In this document: in pieces, positions 31,091-37,884 of the stretch | Position numbering within the stretch: position 1 is the first letter of the stretch | Layout: every line of letters begins with the position of its first letter | Assembly: GCF_009807005.1 (NCBI RefSeq) | Contig: NZ_WUBR01000002.1 | Span: 930,001-994,000, forward strand | Direction: 5' to 3' | Origin: Aurantiacibacter rhizosphaerae | GTDB taxonomy: Bacteria; Pseudomonadota; Alphaproteobacteria; Sphingomonadales; Sphingomonadaceae | Length of the DNA: 64,000 bases | Made by a program: the position numbers and the translations under genes | The notes under the pieces: generated by a model | The model's input: only the letters and a program-made list of their open reading frames with translations | Databases searched by the model: none | Told to the model about the DNA's origin: nothing

Positions 31091-31921
31091 TCAGTCTGCG
31101 GCGGGTGGCTGCGCGACCATCTCCACTTCGCCCGCGCGGGCCACGCGGATCGATGAAATCAGCCCATCCCGCAGGGTGTAATAAACGAAAACGCGCACTT
31201 CCACCGCCTCCTCCTTCGCCAGTGGAGCCACCACGAAATCCGGCGCGTCCACCTGCGCGGTGAAGCGGCTGGTGGAATCGACGAAGATCGCCTCATCATC
31301 GGCCAGCAGCTTGTGAATGGTGAGATGTTCACGCACCCGCTCAAACATGGGCTGGTAGAAATCGATGATGCCCTGCTTGCCTTCGATCAAGGGCATGGTG
31401 TTCAGCTTCAGCGTCACATCGTCAGTGTAGAAGGCGGAAAAGCGGTTGTGATCCGCGCCGCTGAATGCTGCGGTATAAGCGAGATAGGCTGCCTTCTGGC
31501 TGGGGTGCGCGCCAAGCCGGGGGATTTGCGTCACGCCGTAACCGGGCGGCCAGGTCATGGAATTCAGCGCGGCAATCTTCTCGTCACGCAGGGTGTAGGT
31601 GACGTGGAATTTCACGGTCACGCTGTCACCGGGGTAGAGATGGCCGAAGGGGAAATCGGGCCGTTCCTTGGTGGCGTGAAAATCCATGTCAACATCGGCA
31701 AACAGCACATCGCCCTTGCGGGCGTAATGCTGCACCCGCATCACCTCCCGCACGCCATCATGCGCCCATGCGAGAAATTCCCGCAATCCATCCTTGCCAT
31801 GATGACGGCGCGTGCCGCCGGTGAACACAAGATCATCGTGGTAGAAGCGATCCACCAGCGCGGCATCGTCCCCGCTGTTGAACACCTCGATATATTCCGG
31901 ATAGTCGAACGACCGGGTCAT
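31091..31921 (-). CDS. Two-domain NTF2-like (SnoaL) protein
   Basis: The 276-residue protein contains two consecutive NTF2/SnoaL-like cone domains. The first starts at YIEVFNSGDDAALVDRFYHDDLVF, and the second near residue 150 has YTAAFSGADHNRFSAFY and GKQGIIDFYQ. The second half resembles the single-domain protein at 35481-35861. Such folds serve as hydratases, isomerases or cyclases, or as small-subunit scaffolds; no catalytic assignment is possible. ATG 31921 follows GAGGGG and overlaps the stop of a short upstream frame. An RTTGA-N4-TCAAC site lies at 32058-32071. Confidence 0.8.
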   Translation of the reverse strand: MTRSFDYPEYIEVFNSGDDAALVDRFYHDDLVFTGGTRRHHGKDGLREFLAWAHDGVREVMRVQHYARKGDVLFADVDMDFHATKERPDFPFGHLYPGDSVTVKFHVTYTLRDEKIAALNSMTWPPGYGVTQIPRLGAHPSQKAAYLAYTAAFSGADHNRFSAFYTDDVTLKLNTMPLIEGKQGIIDFYQPMFERVREHLTIHKLLADDEAIFVDSTSRFTAQVDAPDFVVAPLAKEEAVEVRVFVYYTLRDGLISSIRVARAGEVEMVAQPPAAD

Positions 31922-31974
31922 GCGCGATGCCCCTCAATGCGAAGGGCGCGGCGGGCGCCAGAACCTGCGTCCAT
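31918..31974 (-). CDS. Candidate 18-codon leader peptide before the NTF2-like gene
   Basis: On the minus strand an ATG at 31974 follows AGGGAGAG and opens an 18-codon frame (MDAGSGARRALRIEGHRA) whose TGA overlaps the ATG of the NTF2-like gene as ATGA. The layout would allow translational coupling. A frame of exactly the same length with the same overlap precedes the DUF3237 gene on the other side of marR. The peptide itself has no recognisable features; it may be non-functional. Confidence 0.35.
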   Translation of the reverse strand: MDAGSGARRALRIEGHRA

Positions 31975-32057
31975 GTTTCTCTCCCTGTCATGCGCCGATT
32001 GATGTTTTCGCGCGATCATTCGCGCCCGGCTTCAGACAGGCAGCTTCCGCAGACTCG

Positions 32058-32071
32058 ATTGACTTGTCAAC
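32058..32071. promoter_or_regulatory. RTTGA-N4-TCAAC site (MarR operator candidate A)
   Basis: ATTGA-CTTG-TCAAC lies at the 3' end of marR, about 137 bases upstream of the two-domain NTF2 gene. It matches the motif found at five other intergenic positions in this block. Confidence 0.5.
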
Positions 32072-32601
32072 TAACCCTCGGCAGCCGGGTCGTCCGCCTC
32101 TGCCAGCCGATCATCCAGCAGCATCTTGTCCGCCAGCTTCGCCAGCCGGAACAGGTAATCGTCCAGCTGCTTCAGCTCTGGTGCTTCAAGATCGCTGGTG
32201 AGATCCGCGAAAAAGCGATTGCGCGCCTTTTGCGTGGTGCGGAAAACATTCTCTCCCTCTTCCGTCAGGCCTAGCAGGGTGATGCGCTTGTCATCGGGAT
32301 CGGACAGGCGCCGGATCAGATCCTTCTTCGCCAGTGATCGCACTGCACGGCTGATTTCCGCCCTGTCCACCAGGGCCACCCTGGACAGCCGGCTGGCGCT
32401 GGTTTCGCCCATCACCGCCAGATGCGCAACGATGCGCCATTCCGCCAGGCTGAGATCGGCAAGAGTGCGCAGGTGCCGCGTTGTAAGCCGGTCAATCATC
32501 TTGCCCAGCAAAAGGAGGCGATACGGCACGTGACTTGGGCCGAACGTACCCCACACCTCGGCCAGGGTGCTGCCCTCACCCTCTTTCCCGTTTTTCGCCA
32601 T
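32071..32601 (-). CDS. MarR family transcriptional regulator
   Basis: The 176-residue protein has the MarR winged helix: LSLAEWRIVAHLAVMGETSASRLSRVALVDRAEISRAVRSL, followed by the wing DPDDKRITLLGLTEEGE. Dimerisation helices flank it on both sides. It is expected to repress transcription and respond to a small aromatic ligand. ATG 32601 follows GGGGCGAG. It is divergent from the DUF3237-CocE operon, and a perfect GTTGA-N4-TCAAC palindrome lies between them. The same motif near other genes suggests that it controls the whole block to about 44 kb. Confidence 0.92.
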   Translation of the reverse strand: MAKNGKEGEGSTLAEVWGTFGPSHVPYRLLLLGKMIDRLTTRHLRTLADLSLAEWRIVAHLAVMGETSASRLSRVALVDRAEISRAVRSLAKKDLIRRLSDPDDKRITLLGLTEEGENVFRTTQKARNRFFADLTSDLEAPELKQLDDYLFRLAKLADKMLLDDRLAEADDPAAEG

Positions 32602-32643
32602 TCTCGCCCCTTGTCTTGAACCTGCTGCAACTAGGCGAAAAAA

Positions 32644-32680
32644 ATTAACTTGTCATGCCCCATAACGTTGACTTATCAAC
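32644..32680. promoter_or_regulatory. GTTGA-N4-TCAAC site B plus a degenerate copy, marR/DUF3237 divergent promoter
   Basis: GTTGA-CTTA-TCAAC at 32667-32680 is a perfect palindrome in its arms. A weaker copy, ATTAA-CTTG-TCATG, lies at 32644-32657. The pair sits between marR and the divergent operon, where an autoregulated MarR operator is expected. Confidence 0.6.
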
Positions 32681-32731
32681 CAATGACAGACCTGCTCAGC
32701 AGGCATCGCATTTTGGGGAGGGAGAACTTCT

Positions 32732-32788
32732 ATGAAGTCTACTGGGTATCGCGCACGTCCATTCGATCTGTGGGCGATCATCGCATGA
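32732..32788 (+). CDS. Candidate 18-codon leader peptide before the DUF3237 gene
   Basis: An ATG at 32732 follows the strong ribosome site GGGGAGGGAG at seven bases and encodes MKSTGYRARPFDLWAIIA. Its TGA overlaps the ATG of the DUF3237 gene at 32785 as ATGA. The DUF3237 start has no good site of its own, so coupling through this frame would explain its translation. An equally long frame occurs on the opposite side of marR (31918-31974). Confidence 0.4.
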   Translation: MKSTGYRARPFDLWAIIA

Positions 32789-33267
32789 GCGGCGATCATC
32801 CCTTCGCTCCTAAGCTTGAGCACGCCTTCACCATCGGTATCGAACTGGCAGGTGTGCGCTGGATAAAGCCATCGTCGCGCGGGGAAACGCGCGCGGCCGT
32901 CTATGCTGCAAAGGGCTGGGTTGAAGGTCCGCTGCTGAATGGCACGGTGGTGCCCATGTCGGGCGGCGATTTCCCGCTTGTCCGGCCCAATGGCGTGATC
33001 GATTTCGATGCGCGATATCTGCTGGAAGCCGACAATGGCGACATCATCTACCTGGAAAACCGCGGTTATCGCTGGGCGAAAACGCCCGAAATCGCGGAGA
33101 AGATGGCGCGCAACGAAGATGTCGATTCCAGCGATTACTACATGCGAGTATCTCCACGGTTCGATGCGCCCGAAGGCCCGCATGAATGGCTGACGCGGCA
33201 CGTTTTCGTGGGCGTGGCGGAGAAGGTGCCGGACGCCAATCGCATCCATTACTTCGTCGTGCGATGA
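32785..33267 (+). CDS. DUF3237 domain protein (first copy)
   Basis: The 160-residue protein is a single DUF3237 domain: LEHAFTIGIELAG, then GWVEGPLLNGTVVPMSGGDFPLVRPNG, DARYLLEADNGDIIYLENRGYR, and PEGPHEWLTRHVFVG near the end. This small beta-barrel-like family has no assigned activity that I know of. I choose ATG 32785 because family sequence begins there and it overlaps the stop of the short leader frame. Its own stop overlaps the CocE gene start (ATGA). A second copy lies beyond that gene. Cytoplasmic location is likely. Confidence 0.85.
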   Translation: MSGDHPFAPKLEHAFTIGIELAGVRWIKPSSRGETRAAVYAAKGWVEGPLLNGTVVPMSGGDFPLVRPNGVIDFDARYLLEADNGDIIYLENRGYRWAKTPEIAEKMARNEDVDSSDYYMRVSPRFDAPEGPHEWLTRHVFVGVAEKVPDANRIHYFVVR

Positions 33268-34928
33268 CTGATCTGGCCCCGCAATTTCGCCCGATCATGC
33301 GGCCCGGCGTCGATCCGGCCAGCGCCCCTCACAAGCCGCCCCTGCCGCCTGCGGGCTATCGCCAGGAAAAGCGGGCCGGATTGCTGTTCGAACAAAACCT
33401 GCCGGTGGTGCTGCGCGACGGCACGGAGATCTACGCCGATATCTACCGCCCCGAAGGCGCTACCGATCTGCCGGTGCTGTTGTCATGGAGCCCCTATGGC
33501 AAGCACGCGAAATCCAACCAGGTGTTTTGGCCGCCGTCCGGCGTGAACCCGGAATGGCTTTCCCCTGAAACCCCGTTCGAAGGGCCAGACCCTGTGTTCT
33601 GGTGCGCGGCGGGCTATGCGGTTGCCATCGTCGATCCGCGCGGGGCGTGGCTTTCGGGCGGAGACTTTCATCACAACGGAGAGGTCGAGGCGCTCGATTG
33701 CTTTGACACCATCGATTTCCTCGCCAGCCGCCCCTGGGCCAGCGGGTCTGTTGGCATGACGGGCGTCTCCTACCTCGCCTGCATTCAATATCTTGTCGCG
33801 CCGCTTGATCCCCCTGCCCTGAAGGCGATCAACCCGTGGGAGGGATTTTCGGACTGGTATCGCGAGTTTGCCTTTCACGGCGGCATTCCCGAAACAGGCT
33901 TCGCCCCGCGCGCTTCCGACAATATCCAGTACAGCCTGAACCGCACGGAAAACACCTGGGCCAATATCCAGGCGCACCCCCTGCACAATCCCTTCTGGCA
34001 ATCGAAGGAACTTGCGCTGGATCGGATCACGCAGCCCGCATACGTTGTGGCCAGCTGGGCCGACCAGGCGCTGCACACGCGCGGCACGCTGGAGGCTTTT
34101 CGCCAGATGCAAAGCCAGCACAAATGGCTGGAGGTGCACGGCCAGAAAAAGTGGGCGCATTATTATCTTGCTGAAAGCCGCAAGCGGCGACGCGACTTCT
34201 TCGACCATTTTTTGAAGGCCAAGGAAACCTCCGTCATGGCATGGCCGAAGGTCAGGCTGGAAGTGCGCGAGAGTTTCGGCAAGGCGCAGGAACGCACCGC
34301 GAGCGAATGGCCCCTGCCGCAGACGGAATATCTAGCCCTTAATCTCGACAGTGACGGGACGATGTCACCGGATGCAAAAGGCAGCGGGACTGTTGAATAT
34401 TCCGCCACCGATGGCGAGGCGGTGTTCGATCACACATTCGCGCACAACACCGAACTCACCGGATATGCCAAGCTGGTGCTGGACGTAGAAGCGCGCGGGT
34501 CTGACGATATGGACCTGTTCGTCGCGCTGGAAAAATTGGACCGCAATGGCGAGAAGGTCGGCTTCGGCTTCTACGCCTTTTTCGAAAATGGCCCGGTCGC
34601 TTTGGGATGGCTGCGCGCCAGCCATCGCGCGCTCGATCCGCAGCGATCGACCATGTTCCAGCCGTTCCATCCCCATGATCGGGAAGAGCGGCTGAAAGAG
34701 GGTGAAAGCGTTCAGGTAGAGATCGAGATCTGGCCCTCCTCCACCCATTTCGGGCCTGGAGAGACCCTGCGCCTGATCGTGAAGGGCCGCGACATTTATG
34801 ACGAAGGCCTGCCCAACCTGCCGTTTGCCCGGCACGAGGATCTGCGCAACGCCGGAACCCATATCCTGCACTGCGCCAATTCCTATCTGCAGGTGCCCAA
34901 CATTCCGCTGGAGAAGAGTGAATCGTGA
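33264..34928 (+). CDS. CocE/NonD family hydrolase (X-Pro dipeptidyl-peptidase-like)
   Basis: The 554-residue protein has an alpha/beta-hydrolase domain with the nucleophile motif GVSY near residue 167, the Asp in SWADQALH near 266 and the His in KKWAHYY near 297. A C-terminal jelly-roll domain of the S15/CocE type follows. CocE-type enzymes hydrolyse esters such as cocaine or acylated amides, so it may open the substrate of this cluster. No signal peptide is seen. It is coupled to both flanking DUF3237 genes (ATGA and GTGA), forming an operon with the downstream NTF2-like gene. Confidence 0.9.
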   Translation: MTDLAPQFRPIMRPGVDPASAPHKPPLPPAGYRQEKRAGLLFEQNLPVVLRDGTEIYADIYRPEGATDLPVLLSWSPYGKHAKSNQVFWPPSGVNPEWLSPETPFEGPDPVFWCAAGYAVAIVDPRGAWLSGGDFHHNGEVEALDCFDTIDFLASRPWASGSVGMTGVSYLACIQYLVAPLDPPALKAINPWEGFSDWYREFAFHGGIPETGFAPRASDNIQYSLNRTENTWANIQAHPLHNPFWQSKELALDRITQPAYVVASWADQALHTRGTLEAFRQMQSQHKWLEVHGQKKWAHYYLAESRKRRRDFFDHFLKAKETSVMAWPKVRLEVRESFGKAQERTASEWPLPQTEYLALNLDSDGTMSPDAKGSGTVEYSATDGEAVFDHTFAHNTELTGYAKLVLDVEARGSDDMDLFVALEKLDRNGEKVGFGFYAFFENGPVALGWLRASHRALDPQRSTMFQPFHPHDREERLKEGESVQVEIEIWPSSTHFGPGETLRLIVKGRDIYDEGLPNLPFARHEDLRNAGTHILHCANSYLQVPNIPLEKSES

Positions 34929-35404
34929 AAAGCTTTGTCGATGTGGAACTGGAGCACGCCTTTGATATCCGTGTGTTCTTCGGATCGGACCGGACGATTT
35001 TCGGCCCGCTGCCCGGCACGACCACACAGCAGGGCTACACGCCGCCCATCGGAGGAGAGATCACCGGCCCGCTGTTGCAGGGCGAAGTCGTGCCGCATTC
35101 CGGCGCCGATTATGCCACCGTGCGCGCTGACGGCACCATCGAACTGCGCGCGCACTATCTGCTGAAGGCGAGCGACGGGACGCTGATCTACATCAACAAT
35201 CTTGGTTATCTGAACGTGGCGAAGATGGGCAGCGAACAGAAGAATGACCAGGGTCTGGTGCAGCCGGATTATTTCCGAATGACGCCCTATTTCCGCTGTC
35301 CCGAAGGCCCGCACGACTGGCTTACGCGCACCTGCATCGTGGGCGGCGGAGAACGGCGGACGGACCCCGATCACTCGCTGTTCCGCTATTACAAGGTGGG
35401 ATGA
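34925..35404 (+). CDS. DUF3237 domain protein (second copy)
   Basis: The 159-residue single-domain protein parallels the first copy: VELEHAFDIRVFFG, GGEITGPLLQGEVVPHSGADYATVRADG, RAHYLLKASDGTLIYINNLGYL, and PEGPHDWLTRTCIVGGG. It starts at GTG 34925, overlapping the stop of the CocE gene by GTGA. Conservation of PEGPH-WLTR between two otherwise diverged copies points to a functional site. The role is unknown; tandem retention around a hydrolase suggests action on its substrate or product. Confidence 0.85.
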   Translation: MKSFVDVELEHAFDIRVFFGSDRTIFGPLPGTTTQQGYTPPIGGEITGPLLQGEVVPHSGADYATVRADGTIELRAHYLLKASDGTLIYINNLGYLNVAKMGSEQKNDQGLVQPDYFRMTPYFRCPEGPHDWLTRTCIVGGGERRTDPDHSLFRYYKVG

Positions 35405-35480
35405 CGATCACCGCCTGTCGGGCCGCGAACCTATTCCCGCAGCAGACTTCGCGCGGGCAAAAACCAAAGGAGGAGGCTGC

Positions 35481-35861
35481 ATGACGAGAGAAGATTTCGA
35501 GGCGTATATCGCCGCGTTCAACGCCAATGATTTCGATGGATTTTCGAAATATTACGCCGATGATGTCGACTTCAACCTGGGGGACCGCAAGCATATCAAG
35601 GGGCGGCAGGGCATCGTCGATTTCTACAGGGGCGTGAAGGAACACATCCACGAAGAATTGACCATCCTCGATCTGCTGGTGGCGCCGGATGGTTTCTGCA
35701 TGCACAATCGCACGGTCTTCACCACCATCAAGGACTGGCCGGATTTCGAAATGTGGCCCACCAAGAAAGGCGATGTGCGCAAGATCGAGAGCATCATCCT
35801 CTACCGCACCGATGGCGACAGGTTCACCTCGATCAAATCGGCCCGGTTCAAGGAACTGTAG
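35481..35861 (+). CDS. NTF2-like (SnoaL/DUF4440-type) protein
   Basis: The 126-residue cone-fold protein starts at an ATG behind a strong AGGAGG. It contains FEAYIAAFNANDFDGFSKYYADDVDF, then GRQGIVDFYRGVKEHIHEELTILDLL. It resembles the C-terminal half of the two-domain NTF2 protein at 31091-31921, so the two probably derive from one ancestor. The last gene of the DUF3237-CocE operon, it may be a small isomerase or hydratase; the catalytic residues are not identified. Confidence 0.82.
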   Translation: MTREDFEAYIAAFNANDFDGFSKYYADDVDFNLGDRKHIKGRQGIVDFYRGVKEHIHEELTILDLLVAPDGFCMHNRTVFTTIKDWPDFEMWPTKKGDVRKIESIILYRTDGDRFTSIKSARFKEL

Positions 35862-35897
35862 ATCAGGCGACCCGGTACGCGGCCGCCTGAACGCAGC

Positions 35898-37274
35898 CTA
35901 TTCGGCGGCCTCGAAGCTGTCTTCGCGCAGGGTTCGCGATGCCATCCAGTAGAAGAAGCTGGCGACGAAGAAGATGCACACCGCCACCAGCAGCGCATCT
36001 TGCATGCCATTGGCGGAGGCTGCCTCGCACGCGGATTGCAATGCCGCGCTGGCATTATCGGGAGCCACGCCGCCGGGGCAATCTGCAAAGAATTCCCCGT
36101 CATAGGCGCGGGCTGACATCCGATCGCTGACAAAACCTACGAAGGCTGGCCCCATCCCCGAACCGAACAGCGTGTAAAGCAGCGTAAAGCAGGCGATGCC
36201 GGTTGCGCGCATGCGCGGCGGCAGCAAGTTCTGGATCATGCCGCTGGTGGGCGCATAGAACAGCAGCAGCATCGTTCCGGCCACGATCAGCAGCACTGTT
36301 GCCAGCATCAGGCTTTCTGCCTGGAAGGCGGCGAAATAGACGAAGGGCGCGATCAATAGACCGATTGCCGCACCCCAGGCTGGCCACCGTGCATCACGCT
36401 TGGCCAGGAAATCCGTACCGAACGAACCGACCAGCAGGCCAAGGGTAAGGAAGGTGGCGGAGATCAGGCCATAATATGTCGCCGCCTCGCTGATGCTGAG
36501 ATCATGCACACGGGCCAGGAACACCGCGAGGAACTGGGAGATAGAGGTCATCCCGAAGCCCGCCGTGGAGCCGCCCAGGATAACGAAAACCAGCGCCCGC
36601 TTCTGCTTCAGCGTGGCAAGGAATGCCTTGAAGTCTGGCGGCGGCTTTCGTTCCGGCTTTGCCCCGTCGGCAAGGCCGCGTGACGGTTCACGGATGAAGA
36701 ACCATACTGCCAGCGCCGTCAGCAGGCCCGGAATGCCCAGCGCAAAGAATCCCTCCCGCCAGCTGGCGATACTGGCGACATATCCGCCCACCAGCGAACC
36801 TGTGAGAATGCCAGCCGGCGTGCCCAGCATGATCAGCGCCATAACGGAGGCGCGGCGATTCTTCTGCACCTGATCGCCCACCATGGAATTGACCGCGGGC
36901 AGGAAACCCGCCTCCCCCATGCCCACGCCGATACGGCCCAGCGCCAGCGAAACGAAGCCGGTGGCAAAGCCGCACCATGTCGTGGCGGCGGACCAGATGG
37001 CGGTGCAGATGGCGATGATGTTCTTGCGAGAGCGGCGCTCTGCAATGCGCGCGATAGGCAGGCCCAGCCCGGAATACAGCAAGGCGAAGGCCAGCCCCTG
37101 CAGCAAACCGATCTGGAAATCGGTAATCAGCAATTCTTCCTTGATCGGCTGGGCAAGCACGGCGAATACCGCGCGATCAGCAAAATCGAACAGGCACACC
37201 AGGAACATCAGTGCCACGAAGCGCCAACGATACGCCGGTTCAAGGACCGAACGATCCACCTTTGACTGATCCAA
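35898..37274 (-). CDS. MFS transporter
   Basis: The 458-residue integral membrane protein has about 12 hydrophobic segments. MFS signatures are FDFADRAVFAVLAQPIKEEL, the loop ARIAERRSRKNII, and GRIGVGMGEAGFLPAVNSM. It resembles the carrier at 10366-11664 and other spinster-like MFS proteins of sphingomonads. The start is TTG 37274, supported by GGAGAG six bases upstream; no ATG occurs before the second helix region. A GTTGA-N4-TCAAC site lies 31 bases upstream, linking it to the MarR block. A cytosolic substrate or product carrier is likely. Confidence 0.88.
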   Translation of the reverse strand: MDQSKVDRSVLEPAYRWRFVALMFLVCLFDFADRAVFAVLAQPIKEELLITDFQIGLLQGLAFALLYSGLGLPIARIAERRSRKNIIAICTAIWSAATTWCGFATGFVSLALGRIGVGMGEAGFLPAVNSMVGDQVQKNRRASVMALIMLGTPAGILTGSLVGGYVASIASWREGFFALGIPGLLTALAVWFFIREPSRGLADGAKPERKPPPDFKAFLATLKQKRALVFVILGGSTAGFGMTSISQFLAVFLARVHDLSISEAATYYGLISATFLTLGLLVGSFGTDFLAKRDARWPAWGAAIGLLIAPFVYFAAFQAESLMLATVLLIVAGTMLLLFYAPTSGMIQNLLPPRMRATGIACFTLLYTLFGSGMGPAFVGFVSDRMSARAYDGEFFADCPGGVAPDNASAALQSACEAASANGMQDALLVAVCIFFVASFFYWMASRTLREDSFEAAE

Positions 37275-37304
37275 CGCTATCTCTCCCGGTCATCGCGTCT
37301 TATT

Positions 37305-37318
37305 GTTGATTGCTCAAC
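37305..37318. promoter_or_regulatory. GTTGA-N4-TCAAC site C, MFS promoter
   Basis: GTTGA-TTGC-TCAAC lies 31 bases upstream of the TTG start of the MFS gene, overlapping the likely core promoter. It is identical in its arms to the site at marR. Confidence 0.5.
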
Positions 37319-37816
37319 CAATAGGGTCTGATGCCATGTGCGACAAGCGAATTCCGTTTTGCATCAATCAGCTTTCCCGGCGCGCAAACTCCGGCGAAAG
37401 CCGCCGCGAAAGCCGTCCCAAAAGCCGTCTCTGTGGCTACCGGCCACTATCATTGATAGATCAACGTTTATCATTGATAGATCAACGACGGTCTGGTAAT
37501 ACTCTGTCCCGGAGAGGTGGCGTATCCAACAGAACTTCGCCGCCCACACTGGCGGATGTACTTGTTGGAGCGCCAATGGGAGGAGCAATGTCACTGGCAA
37601 TGTCACTGGCAGACGGCACGGTCGTCTTTCTTGAAGCGGAGCAGCCCGAAGCACGGGCGCCCAATGGGCATTACGCGCCCATTTTTCGAGAGCGGGCGGC
37701 CACCCCTGCAATCACACCGAATTATGAAACCTGTCTGCCCGCCATGGGCCGCTGCGGCGGCTTCGTCGGGAGCGATCAGGACCTTTGAAGAAGCCGAATA
37801 AAAGCTGGCCTGAAAA
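37319..37816. other. Gene-free stretch with short repeats and two operator candidates
   Basis: No convincing gene is found between the MFS gene and the receptor. A degenerate 12-base repeat (GCGAAAGCCGTC-like) occurs three times around 37391-37430. The operator pair is at 37452-37486, and AATGTCACTGGC is tandemly duplicated at 37587-37610. Confidence 0.6.
37452..37486. promoter_or_regulatory. Two phased RTTGA-N4-TCAAC sites (D1, D2)
   Basis: ATTGA-TAGA-TCAAC occurs at 37452-37465 and 37473-37486, 21 bases apart, or two helical turns. Both lie inside a perfect 19-base direct repeat (37448-37466 and 37469-37487). They are about 400 bases upstream of the receptor start at 37885. Cooperative repressor binding is a reasonable inference. 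Confidence 0.5.
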
Positions 37817-37884
37817 TTGAGCAAGCCGAAACTTGCCGCTCGGGAAAACCAGGAAGTCGATAAATCCGCATGGGAGAGGATTTT

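Noticed and set aside
37303..37788. 161-codon plus-strand frame upstream of the receptor
   Set aside because: It contains the repeat region and operator candidates, has no family features and no ribosome site.
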